A stretch of 64,000 bases of DNA from UBA9655 sp963704475. Its GTDB lineage: Bacteria; Pseudomonadota; Alphaproteobacteria; UBA9655. Location of the stretch: positions 1-64,000 of the forward strand of contig OY969900.1 in the NCBI GenBank assembly GCA_963704475.1. Direction: 5' to 3'. Below, in pieces: positions 1-8,450 of the stretch. Positions within the stretch are counted from its first letter, which is position 1. Each line of letters opens with the position of its first letter. Made by a program: the position numbers and the translations under genes. The notes under the pieces were generated by a model. The model worked only from the letters and a program-made list of their open reading frames with translations. It was not told where the DNA came from and ran no database searches.

Positions 1-2
1 AA

Positions 3-1676
3 GATCAAACTCCTTCCGAAATGCTTTCCTCGAAGAGGCAGCTGAAGTTTCAGGATAACCAGACGACTTTAAGTATTCGACAAGGAGGACATAATGGTCG
101 TTCTAGAATAGGAAGGAAAGTAAGAATGGCGTCTAAGCAGAAAAAAAACTCAAGACACCATAGACATCAGCATTCTTTTGGATTTGCCAACGGGTGCTGG
201 GGGAAAGAGCAGGACACAAATATTCCTAAGCCAAAAAGTCCTTTTAATCTAAGACCTACTCCTTCTAATAAAAAAAACAGGTTTTCTCAATATGTGGATT
301 TTAACTTAAAACATTCCATTCGCGCCCCCCTTGGACAAAGGCTTACCTTTTTTGCCTCAACTAGAGGGAATGTTTCCAAAACAAATGGCTTTGGGCAGCC
401 CATGAATGGTTTCAAGTCAACATGTTCTGAAGGTCAGAGGGTACGTGTCAGTGTTTTGCCGAGGATTGGTATGGACTGGAAAGGACCTTTTCTTCCTATT
501 TGGTCAGGGAATCTTTCTTTTCAGCCAACGGGCTCACTTAGTACCCAACCTCAAAAACCCATAAGGCAGAAAACGCCTAACATGCGTGATGGACCACGTA
601 TGGGAGGGTATGGCCATGATCATGATCATCTTATGGGAGAGATGTATAACTTGGATCATTATCCAGGAGGGTTGGAGGGATCTTATCCTCCGCATGATCT
701 GTCATCTGGAGAAGGTTTAGGAATGCCTTATAGTCCCGAGGGGAGTCCTCTAGAAACTATGGGAGGACCCTTCTCTGGTTCAGATGGTTTCCCCTACGGT
801 GATGTGGGAGGTCTGTGTGGTGCTGATCATTTTCCTATGGGAGACATGGGGATGATCTCTCCCCTCTCTGGAGGTATGATGGGGAATAGCTTTGGAGGAG
901 GCATGGGAGGATATGGTGGTCGAATGGGGGGAAGAAACCAAGCTATATATGGGGGAAAGTTTTTGGTAACCTTAGGGTCACTTGGGCATGGAACACTTTT
1001 CCTAGGACAGCAATACGCCCTCCTGAAAACCCCAACATCTCCCTATGCTCCCACACAAGGGGCCCCGCGGTTTTCTGATTATGTAGGGCATGTTGAAACG
1101 AATCTTTTAAGATGGTTGCGGCTTAATGCAGCCTTTGAAATTGATCGCAACTCTTTTCAATCACGTGCTTCTGGTATTGGTGGTTCTATTTATACGGAGA
1201 GTACAACTTTTTCTGTCAATTACACGATCACAAGAAATGTCATGAAGAATTTTGAAAGACCAGTTGGTAGGCCAGGAAATAAAAATCTTGATAAGGTAAG
1301 AAATCAAAAAAACTTTCAACAAACAGACAAAAGGATTAATTATAATTGTTCTTATCAATTCACAGATAATTGGTCTTTGAGAGGATCGTTGATGCAAAAC
1401 TTAGAGGGGGCAAAGGAAAGAAGAGGACAATTTTCCTATAGAGCTGGAGTTAATTATAATTTCGAAAACTTTGGGATAGGATTCACAGTTTCTCAGCGCA
1501 ACAGACCCGTGATAGAGAAAAGAAGCCCCCTCAAGGGAGGAAGGAACGTGAGGGAAGAAAGAAAAAAAAGATTCAAGAAAGACATTTGTTTTATGCTTAC
1601 ACTGAGTGTGAATGATGAAGGGGAGATCATGTCTCCTGTCTACGAAAACTCTATATTCACCTCTCATAGCCAATGA
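3..1676 (+). CDS. LptD-like outer-membrane LPS assembly protein, C-terminal part (5' end outside window)
   Basis: The frame is open to the window edge. The ATG at 21 has no Shine-Dalgarno sequence, and no signal peptide or OstA domain is present, so I read this as the 3' part of a longer gene. The last 200 or so residues have the alternating aromatic/polar beta-strand pattern of the LptD barrel: a block beginning FSDYVGHVETN (about nt 1070), then SVNYTITRN, YQFTDNWSLRGSLMQNL and YNFENFGIGFTVSQR. Earlier, VLPRIGMDWKGPF fits the mid-barrel region of alphaproteobacterial LptD. Odd: between about nt 580 and 945 the expected barrel strands are replaced by roughly 120 residues rich in Gly, Met, Asp and His (HDHDH; GGMGGYGGRMGG). 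LptD inserts LPS into the outer membrane. The family call is moderately sure; whether this divergent copy works is unknown. Confidence 0.55.
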   Translation, partial: DQTPSEMLSSKRQLKFQDNQTTLSIRQGGHNGRSRIGRKVRMASKQKKNSRHHRHQHSFGFANGCWGKEQDTNIPKPKSPFNLRPTPSNKKNRFSQYVDFNLKHSIRAPLGQRLTFFASTRGNVSKTNGFGQPMNGFKSTCSEGQRVRVSVLPRIGMDWKGPFLPIWSGNLSFQPTGSLSTQPQKPIRQKTPNMRDGPRMGGYGHDHDHLMGEMYNLDHYPGGLEGSYPPHDLSSGEGLGMPYSPEGSPLETMGGPFSGSDGFPYGDVGGLCGADHFPMGDMGMISPLSGGMMGNSFGGGMGGYGGRMGGRNQAIYGGKFLVTLGSLGHGTLFLGQQYALLKTPTSPYAPTQGAPRFSDYVGHVETNLLRWLRLNAAFEIDRNSFQSRASGIGGSIYTESTTFSVNYTITRNVMKNFERPVGRPGNKNLDKVRNQKNFQQTDKRINYNCSYQFTDNWSLRGSLMQNLEGAKERRGQFSYRAGVNYNFENFGIGFTVSQRNRPVIEKRSPLKGGRNVREERKKRFKKDICFMLTLSVNDEGEIMSPVYENSIFTSHSQ

Positions 1677-1715
1677 GAAAATTTCACTTAACTTAAACAA
1701 AAAGGAAACAAAAAC

Positions 1716-2537
1716 ATGAAAAAAATTTATTTAACCGCCCTCTCTTTTGCAAGTTTAAGCCTGATAACCCCAGCATTTTCTGAAGACATTGTTGCTGTGG
1801 AAGAAGTGTCCGAGGCTCTCTCTCCTGCTTTTACACCCGAACAAGAACACGCTTTAGAAAAGCTTATGTCCCGCTTCTTGGAAACCCATTCCCGTGAGGT
1901 TTTGGACGCCACGCAAGCAGGAATGAAAGAACAGCAAAAAGAAGCCATTCTAAAGATGGAAAAGTTTGTGGCTGAGAATAAAGACAAGATTTTCAAGGAT
2001 TCTTCTTCTCCCACCGCAGGCAATCCTGAGGCACATCAAAGCATTATGGTCTTTACGGATCCTTACTGTGGCCATTGCAAAAAGTTTTATGGCGATCTGA
2101 GTACATTCCTGAAGGCAAACAAGGATGTAAAGGTTATTTTTAAAGATATTCCGATTATGAAAAACTCACTGATTGCTGTGAAAGCGCTCATGGCTGCTCA
2201 TAGCCAAGGAAAATATGACCAACTGCAAAAGGTCATTTTTGAATCCGCTGCTCCTTTAACAGAGAAAGATATTTTGAAGGCCGCTAAAACCTTAGGATTT
2301 GACACAAAAATGCTCAAAAAAGATATGAATAGCTCAGAGATTCAAGAGAAAATCGACCAAACCCTTGCCCTTTCAAAAGAGATAGGTCTTCGAGGGACGC
2401 CTGCCTTCATTATCGGAGAGAAAAAAGTCGTTCCTGGATATAAGGGACTAGAAGAGCTTACGAAAGACCTAAAAGAAGCCTACGGTTTAGGATCTCCTTC
2501 TGAAGAGGATAAGCAAAAAAATATGCCTGCTTCTTAA
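1716..2537 (+). CDS. DsbA-family periplasmic thiol:disulfide oxidoreductase
   Basis: The protein has 273 residues and starts at an ATG preceded by AAGGA. An N-terminal signal peptide (MKKIYLTALSFASLSLITPAFS) exports it. A charged helical region (residues about 40-100) precedes a thioredoxin-fold DsbA domain with the active site PYCGHCKKF at about residues 113-121 and the cis-proline loop RGTPAFII near residue 230. Such proteins oxidise or isomerise disulfides of secreted proteins. The long N-terminal helix resembles Com1/DsbD-partner types of intracellular bacteria. It is convergent with the lasso operon, with only 30 nt between the stop codons. Disulfide-rich exported products are encoded nearby (the lasso core with two Cys, the Cys-rich peptides), so a functional link is possible but unproven. 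Confidence 0.85.
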   Translation: MKKIYLTALSFASLSLITPAFSEDIVAVEEVSEALSPAFTPEQEHALEKLMSRFLETHSREVLDATQAGMKEQQKEAILKMEKFVAENKDKIFKDSSSPTAGNPEAHQSIMVFTDPYCGHCKKFYGDLSTFLKANKDVKVIFKDIPIMKNSLIAVKALMAAHSQGKYDQLQKVIFESAAPLTEKDILKAAKTLGFDTKMLKKDMNSSEIQEKIDQTLALSKEIGLRGTPAFIIGEKKVVPGYKGLEELTKDLKEAYGLGSPSEEDKQKNMPAS

Positions 2538-2567
2538 GAAAATGGCTTTGTATGGATTTTCCTTCTT

Positions 2568-4271
2568 TTAATGCACCACCATAAAAAGAGGCTTTGTATA
2601 GGCAGACTCAAGAGTGATAATTTGATCAACCTTATGAGCCAAGAAAGGACGATGGGTGATGATGATTTTCGTTCTTTCGGGTAAAAATTTTTCAATATTA
2701 TTTTGAATGATGAAATCTGTGTCTTTATCTAAAGATGAAGTGCTCTCATCAAAAATGCAGATCTTTGGCTTTTTCAGGAAAAGACGGGCAAGAGAAAGGC
2801 GTTGTTTTTCTCCTCCCGATAATTTTAAGCCACGATCACCAACAATGGTCTCAAGACCTTGGGGAAGATTTTTAATGAAATCCAGAAGGTGTGCGCGATC
2901 TAGTGCCTCTTTAATGTCAACAGATGTGGCATCAGGACAGACAAATCGAAGATTATTTTCAATGCTATCATTCAATAAGTAACCCTCTTGGGGAACCCAG
3001 CCGATTGTGTCAGATAAAGAGGAAAAAGAGAGATCTTTTATATTTCTTTGATTGATGGAAATATTGCCTTCTGTGGGGTCATATAACCGAAGAATGAGCT
3101 TTGCTATGGTGGATTTTCCAATTCCTGTGGGTCCGACAACCAAGGCAGTTTCCCCTGGCTCTATTTTAAAAGAAACAGTGTCTAAGATAAGCCTATCCTT
3201 GTATTTAAAGGATACATCCTCAAAACAAACTTGAAATCGCTCGCCTGATAAGACAAGGGGGCAAGGGACTTCTTTAACCTCACTTTGTGTTAAGAGCAGA
3301 TCAATAATTCCCTTCATATCCACAAGAGCTTTTTTAACATCTTGAAACACTTGTCCTAAAATACTAATGGGGACAATGAACTGTAAAATATAGCCATTAA
3401 AAAGGATAAAATCCCCAACAGTCATTGTGTTGTCCAAAACGCCTTGTCCCACGCAATAGGTCAAAGAGGAAATCCCAACCCCTAGAATCAAGGATTGCCC
3501 TAAGTGAGAGAGGCTATACTTCGTCATAAACCGAATTTCAGTCCCTTCTCGTTTTTTTAACTCCCGCTCGCAGGTTTGAATGGCTAGATCACGTTTTCCA
3601 AAAACCTTAATGGCTTCATAATTTGACAACCAATCGGTAACAATTCCATCAACGTTTTTATCGACTTCATTGGCTCTTTCACGGTCTTTTAAGGCTGTCT
3701 TCATGGAGAGAGAGGTATAAAGAAAAAATGCGCCTAAGGTTCCCGCCATCAACAAGCTATAGATAAAGGGATAAAGGCTGGTGATTAGAATTATCACAAA
3801 TAAAAATTCAAGAAGTGTTGGAATAACATAAAAAAATAATCCAAGTGTGATGCGGGGCACATCTTGTTGGGCTTTTCGAATGATATTCGTTAAAGCTCCT
3901 GGTTTTTGGTTAAGAAAATAGCTATGAGAAAGACTATAAAGATGAGACAAAACCTTTATGCCTAAAACAAAGGTGATCCGTTGCTCAATTTGATAGGTTA
4001 AAAGGGCACGAATATGAAGAGAGGCTTGACTGATCATCCAGATAAGGCCGTAGCTCAGCAAAATTAATGTGACGGAAAGGGAGTTTTCTGAAGAAAAAGA
4101 TTCCACAATCTTCTTGAGAAGCAGAGGAATGGAAAGATTAGAGAGAATGCCAACCGCTAATCCTAGGAGAGCCAGGAAGAAACTCCATCGGAGTTTCTTG
4201 TCCTCAAAGGTGGTTGCAAGGACGTCTTGGACGCACTTCCCATATTGTTTGTAATGTTGTTTCTGGCTCAT
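2568..4271 (-). CDS. ABC exporter of the lasso peptide operon (D protein; fused membrane and ATPase domains)
   Basis: This is a 567-residue half-transporter. The N-terminal exporter membrane domain (about residues 25-330) carries several hydrophobic helices, for example around 31-55, 66-85, 140-185 and 258-300. The ATPase domain has Walker A GPTGIGKST at 380-388, signature LSGGE at 484-488, Walker B ICIFDES at 504-510 and the H-loop histidine at 540. The start codon overlaps the end of the cyclase gene by 4 nt (ATGA), so it is translationally coupled and last in the operon. By analogy with McjD-type proteins it exports the matured lasso peptide and gives self-immunity. On sequence alone it could be any ATM1/MsbA-like exporter; the operon context decides the role. 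Confidence 0.85.
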   Translation of the reverse strand: MSQKQHYKQYGKCVQDVLATTFEDKKLRWSFFLALLGLAVGILSNLSIPLLLKKIVESFSSENSLSVTLILLSYGLIWMISQASLHIRALLTYQIEQRITFVLGIKVLSHLYSLSHSYFLNQKPGALTNIIRKAQQDVPRITLGLFFYVIPTLLEFLFVIILITSLYPFIYSLLMAGTLGAFFLYTSLSMKTALKDRERANEVDKNVDGIVTDWLSNYEAIKVFGKRDLAIQTCERELKKREGTEIRFMTKYSLSHLGQSLILGVGISSLTYCVGQGVLDNTMTVGDFILFNGYILQFIVPISILGQVFQDVKKALVDMKGIIDLLLTQSEVKEVPCPLVLSGERFQVCFEDVSFKYKDRLILDTVSFKIEPGETALVVGPTGIGKSTIAKLILRLYDPTEGNISINQRNIKDLSFSSLSDTIGWVPQEGYLLNDSIENNLRFVCPDATSVDIKEALDRAHLLDFIKNLPQGLETIVGDRGLKLSGGEKQRLSLARLFLKKPKICIFDESTSSLDKDTDFIIQNNIEKFLPERTKIIITHRPFLAHKVDQIITLESAYTKPLFMVVH

Positions 4272-6061
4272 AAAATTTTTTCATCCCAATACTTAAAAAA
4301 GATTTCAGCTGAAGCAAGGTGCATAAAAGGCCATAGGTGATTAATGTCCCCGTTTCCGATAAGCATTATTGTTTCACGTAAGCCCTCTTTATCAACCAGG
4401 CCTTGCTTGACGAAGTATCCTTCAAGACAAATTCCTAAAATCTTTTCTAAGTTTTTCTTAACACCTAATTGAATTATCCCAGTGGTTTGACTTTTGTCTC
4501 GCCTCCAGACAGTCTCTGTTTTAAAACGTTCACTGATTGATTGACGCAGAGGATAGCGATCATGACCCTTATGGAAGAGCTCATAGGTTGGAAAAGAGAG
4601 GGCGAATTCAACAATAGGTTCGTAAAGAAAAGGATAATAGATGGGATTGACTCTGTCCATCTCCATATGAATTGAGGCCAGACCTTCATAGAGGGCATCA
4701 ATTTGAGTGTATTTACCAGGAAGAATTTTTTTTGAAAGACTCCCATAGATAGGGTGGACAAAATCAGAGGATATTTTTTGACGTAAAGTCTGTGTAATCC
4801 AGTATGGAATTTTATCTTGTGTGTTTTTGGAATGTCTTTTTTTCTGACGTTGAGAAAGAGTGTAAGATCCCAAACCTATTACATTTTCTTTAAGAATTGG
4901 AAAAAGAGAGTCTCTGTAAAACTGAGTGATATTGTTTAACTGTCCTTTGGATCCTTTGAGACCTTTTTCAAGAATGTAATCCGAGACAGATTTTTTAGAG
5001 GGGGGGCGCATAAAAATATGATCACTGCCATGCCCGCTCAGAAAAGTACAAGAGGCCGTATTAGGAATACGATCAGAGATGTTCTCAAGCCACTTTAGAC
5101 TGATAAGTCCGGGAAAGGGCTTATTAGGTCTGACGAGTTGTTTGTTTCGTGGAGTATCAAAGGGAAGAGAATCAGACGCATCAAGTTCAATGAGTTCAAT
5201 GTCTGTTTCCTTACACACTTGACGTGCGTGTGCAACTTCGTTTGAAGATTTAACAGAAGAGTGAAAATAATTTAAAGCTTTCAAAGTTTGATCTTTTCTC
5301 ACAATGTCTTTTAAGCAATACACAAGAGAAGAAGAGTCGAGCCCGCCTGAAAGGCTGACGCATATATTTTTGTAGGGCTCGATCCAGGGTTTCAAGGTAT
5401 CTTGCAGAACGTTCGCAGCCCCTTTTTCTTGTATCTCTTGTTTTTTATAAGAATTTAGAGGGTTCCAAAAGGGCGCAGTCTTTCTCTCGTCTTTTGTAAT
5501 TTTTAAGGAGCATGCAGGTGGAAGCTCAAAAATATTTTGAAAAGGCGTTTGAACAGCACTGCTATTGCTATACATCAGATAAGAGCAGAGATAGGTCCAA
5601 TTGTACTCTGGTTTTTGACTAAGTGCCTTAAAAAGAATTTCAATGTCGGAAGAAAATAAAATATTCCCATTAGGAAAAATGTAATAGAACAAAGGAAGTT
5701 GTCCCGTTGAATCAATTATAATGTCAAAGCAAGTCCCCTTTGTGTTTGCCTGAATATAAACGTATTTTCCCCATATTTTTTCTAAAATCTCTTTTTTGTT
5801 GAGAGAAGACAAATTTTTAAAGTCTTTTTTCTGGAAAGAAGCCTTTGTGGCTTTATCAAAAATACGCCCAATGATAACAGAGTTTTCATTATCCCAAACC
5901 TCATCAACATCTTGGATGACTGAGAGTTTCCCATACACTAGCGTCAAAGATCTTTTGTTAATCACTACGGAAGGAGTTTTCGTATAGGATTCAAGAGCAG
6001 AACAAAGATTCTGAACTCTACAGGATTCTTGATTAAAATGAATAAGACCCACATAAATCAT
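4268..6061 (-). CDS. Lasso cyclase, asparagine synthetase-like (C protein)
   Basis: The protein has 597 residues. The N-terminal third is a degenerate glutamine-amidotransferase-like domain. Residue 2 is Ile where true asparagine synthetase B has the catalytic Cys2, so glutaminase activity is not expected. The synthetase domain has the pyrophosphatase-type ATP loop LSGGLDSSS (about 237-245) and SGHGSDH (342-348). Lasso cyclases adenylate the side-chain carboxylate of the core Asp/Glu and join it to the new N-terminal amine. The gene overlaps the B gene by 4 nt at its start and the D gene by 4 nt at its end. An ordinary asparagine synthetase is unlikely, given the missing Cys2, the neighbouring B protein and the precursor gene upstream. 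Confidence 0.88.
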   Translation of the reverse strand: MIYVGLIHFNQESCRVQNLCSALESYTKTPSVVINKRSLTLVYGKLSVIQDVDEVWDNENSVIIGRIFDKATKASFQKKDFKNLSSLNKKEILEKIWGKYVYIQANTKGTCFDIIIDSTGQLPLFYYIFPNGNILFSSDIEILFKALSQKPEYNWTYLCSYLMYSNSSAVQTPFQNIFELPPACSLKITKDERKTAPFWNPLNSYKKQEIQEKGAANVLQDTLKPWIEPYKNICVSLSGGLDSSSLVYCLKDIVRKDQTLKALNYFHSSVKSSNEVAHARQVCKETDIELIELDASDSLPFDTPRNKQLVRPNKPFPGLISLKWLENISDRIPNTASCTFLSGHGSDHIFMRPPSKKSVSDYILEKGLKGSKGQLNNITQFYRDSLFPILKENVIGLGSYTLSQRQKKRHSKNTQDKIPYWITQTLRQKISSDFVHPIYGSLSKKILPGKYTQIDALYEGLASIHMEMDRVNPIYYPFLYEPIVEFALSFPTYELFHKGHDRYPLRQSISERFKTETVWRRDKSQTTGIIQLGVKKNLEKILGICLEGYFVKQGLVDKEGLRETIMLIGNGDINHLWPFMHLASAEIFFKYWDEKIL

Positions 6062-6858
6062 ATTTTTATCTTTCTGAAAGGCTCATTCAAAATGATGCCT
6101 AGTCCTTCTCTTAAATCTTGTGAATCCATAACGACTTGCCCATTACATTCAACCCACGCGTGAGCCATGAAAGGATAGTTTTGAACGCCAACTTCAAGAT
6201 TACATTTCCAACCCCGTTTCAAAGCCACTAAAACAAAGGTCATGGACCATTCTAAACACTTCGTTCTGGTGGGATAAATCAAACAGGCCTTATTGACGAC
6301 ATTCGCAAGATCCCGCAACTCCTCCATGGAAGGAATGATATAATGCTTGTTATTTTTACGAGATTTTTTGATTAATTGGATCGTGGAATAGAAGCCTCTG
6401 ACCTTTATATAAAAATTCACCTTGGTAAGCGTCATGAAAGCCTTAAATACGTTAATGCTCAGACGCACCTTTTTATTTTCCAGAGGCAAACTCCAATCTA
6501 CATTTGAAACCCCCTCGGAGCCAGGTTTTCGATCAATATGGAAAAGAAAGGGGGTGTTTTTTTTCTCAATGATGTGGTCATTAAGGAGGATCTCAATGGT
6601 GGCGAGATCTTCTGGCGAGAGGCGTGATTCTGAAGAGGTTACTTTTGAAGAAATCTGTTTCCTGTTCAAAAGACTAACTAATAATTCAGAAATTTCCTGA
6701 AAACAGACCATATACTTATCTTTTTTTGTATCCAATAAGATAAATTCATTCCTGAACTGCGTTAGATAAATATGGTCCCTAAGATGGTAGTGCATAGGAA
6801 TTCCCTCTGCTAGTTCTAAAAAATACTTTTTAAACAATAGATTATCAAATTTGTACAA
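6058..6858 (-). CDS. Lasso peptide leader-binding protein and peptidase (fused B1-B2)
   Basis: The protein has 266 residues. Residues about 15-95 form a small beta-rich then helical module (LRDHIYLTQFRNEFILLDTK) like the PqqD-type leader recognition element (B1). Residues about 125-260 form the transglutaminase-like B2 peptidase, with candidate triad Cys201 (in TKCLEWS), His233 (MAHAWVE) and Asp245 (VVMDS). B2 cuts the leader from the precursor, and B1 presents it. Fused B1-B2 is the usual proteobacterial arrangement. It is the first gene after the precursor, 111 nt downstream, with a strong hairpin in the gap. The stop overlaps the cyclase start. Confidence 0.9.
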   Translation of the reverse strand: MYKFDNLLFKKYFLELAEGIPMHYHLRDHIYLTQFRNEFILLDTKKDKYMVCFQEISELLVSLLNRKQISSKVTSSESRLSPEDLATIEILLNDHIIEKKNTPFLFHIDRKPGSEGVSNVDWSLPLENKKVRLSINVFKAFMTLTKVNFYIKVRGFYSTIQLIKKSRKNNKHYIIPSMEELRDLANVVNKACLIYPTRTKCLEWSMTFVLVALKRGWKCNLEVGVQNYPFMAHAWVECNGQVVMDSQDLREGLGIILNEPFRKIKI

Positions 6859-6898
6859 AATATAAAAACTATATTGAATAGTAGCTCTCTGTAAGAAT

Positions 6899-6927
6899 GG
6901 TAACCACGGGATTTATCCGTGGTTACC
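6899..6927 (-). terminator. Strong hairpin between lasso precursor and BCD genes
   Basis: A perfect 11-bp inverted repeat (GGTAACCACGG / CCGTGGTTACC) has a 7-nt loop. It begins 43 nt after the precursor stop and ends 41 nt before the B gene. No T-run follows on the minus strand. It therefore fits a partial terminator or a 3'-end stabiliser that raises precursor RNA over the enzyme genes better than a full terminator. A Rho-dependent or processing role is inference. Confidence 0.6.
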
Positions 6928-6969
6928 GAGCTTGCTCATCATTTATGATAAATTATCCTATGTGGACTT

Positions 6970-7137
6970 TTACCAATGACACCGACTTTCTAAAAAAGTT
7001 TCACAAGCTCTTCCAAATGGCCCACTTATAATTTTTGCTGCATGATCAGGTTTCCATACCCCAATCTCCTTTTTTTTATGCTTTGTTTGTTTTATAATTT
7101 TATTGTTTTTCAATATTTGAAAAAATTTCTTTTTCAT
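6970..7137 (-). CDS. Lasso peptide precursor (A gene), 55 residues
   Basis: I found this gene by reading the minus strand upstream of the B gene. The start ATG (7137-7135) follows an excellent Shine-Dalgarno sequence (AAGGAGAC, spacing about 5). The leader is very lysine-rich (MKKKFFQILKNNKIIKQTKH) and has a Trp-x-Pro motif (GVWKPDH) about 11 to 9 residues before the cut. The predicted core is the last 17 residues, GPFGRACETFLESRCHW. Gly1 and Glu8 are placed for an 8-residue macrolactam ring. Cys7 in the ring and Cys15 in the tail could form a disulfide. The residue at position -2 is Ile rather than the usual Thr. Position on the same strand directly upstream of B-C-D and the core geometry support the call; the exact core start is inference (Ser-Gly with Glu9 is the alternative). 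Confidence 0.82.
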   Translation of the reverse strand: MKKKFFQILKNNKIIKQTKHKKKEIGVWKPDHAAKIISGPFGRACETFLESRCHW

Positions 7138-7160
7138 GTTAAGTCTCCTTTTTTTTGTTA

Positions 7161-7188
7161 GCCCTCGCAGAATCAGAGATGCGAGGGC
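7161..7188 (-). promoter_or_regulatory. Hairpin in the lasso precursor 5' leader
   Basis: A perfect 9-bp inverted repeat (GCCCTCGCA / TGCGAGGGC) with a 10-nt loop ends about 10 nt before the ribosome binding site of the precursor gene on the minus strand. It may stabilise the 5' end of the transcript, or it may mark the end of an upstream transcript. No clear promoter could be fixed in the roughly 350 AT-rich bases upstream (7189-7536), in which I see no other supported gene. Confidence 0.45.
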
Positions 7189-8450
7189 GCTTCGTTACAC
7201 GGGTCGGAAATTTCGAAGAGAAGGTCACTAACTTACTAAGTTCCGACACGGCTCTGATATTTTTTATGGAAAGAGAACTGGATGTTTTTGTGCATAATTT
7301 CAAATCTTTCTCCATGAATATCTGTTATCTACTTTCTTCTCCTTATATTTGATAGTATGTTTAGACTAAGTGGATAATTGTAAAATTTATATTCGTAAAA
7401 AATACGTAATGTGTTGAATGTTGTTTGCTGTGTAAGATTCTGTGACTGCTAAGGAAATAATTTTTTTTATGGGCATGTAGTTGACAGGCATACCTATATT
7501 TTTTAATTTAAAAAAAGAGGTAAAAGATGAACAATATACCCCTCGCCAATGAAAAAACCTTATTAATCAAGGATCTTAACGAAAGAAATGTTGTATTTTT
7601 GTAAGGAATTATGTATAAATGATGGATGAGAATTGAGCTAACAATTAAAGAAAAAGAAGAACTTGAATCACAGTATAGTAAAGAGAGGGATCGCCGTGTG
7701 GCGGATCGTATCAAAGCGGTTTTGCTGAATGCAGAGGGATGGACGCAGAAGCAAATCGCTCAAGCGTTGAGGATTCGGTATGAGACGGTTCAAGATCATC
7801 TCAATGATTACCAGAAGAGCAGAAAACTCAAGCCCGACAACGGCGGATCAAAAAGCCATCTGACACCTCATCAAACTACAGAACTCATCCAGCACCTTGA
7901 AGTCAATACGTACCTCAAAGTCGAGCATATCTGTGCTTATGTCCAGCACGTCTACGGTGTGGGATTCACAGTTTCTGGCATGATAAAATGGCTCACACGC
8001 AACAAGTTTTCTTTCAAAAAGCCTAAAGGAACGCCAGCAAAAGCTGACCCAGATAAACAAGCTACCTTCATCAAATATTATGAATATCTCATGAACACTC
8101 TACCTGAAGATGAGCCAGTTGAATTCTTGGATGCAGTGCACCCTACAATGGCAACAAAAATAACATATGGCTGGATTCGTCAAGGAAAGAAGAACGACAA
8201 ACTCATTAAAACAACTGCTTCTCGCTCTCGATTGAATCTTTTGGGATCCCTTAATCTAGAAAGCATGGAAATCGCCATTGCGACTCATGAAACGATCGAC
8301 AGCAAAGCTATGGAAAAGCATTTTGCTTCTCTGCGAAAGAAATATCCGAAAGCTCCAAAGATTCATCAGATTTTGGACAATGGGCCTGATAATACAAGCC
8401 AGGAAACGAAGGAAGCCGCTAAAAAGTATGGAATCTTGCTGCATTACTTA

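Noticed and set aside
4268..6061. True asparagine synthetase B.
   Set aside because: No Cys2 for glutaminase activity, and it is sandwiched between a lasso B protein and an exporter with 4-nt overlaps.
7139..7315. A 58-codon minus-strand frame (MEKDLKLCTKTSS...) just upstream of the lasso precursor, a possible second precursor.
   Set aside because: No good ribosome site, no core-like Gly plus Asp/Glu spacing preceded by a leader motif, and it runs through the hairpin and the precursor's own ribosome site.
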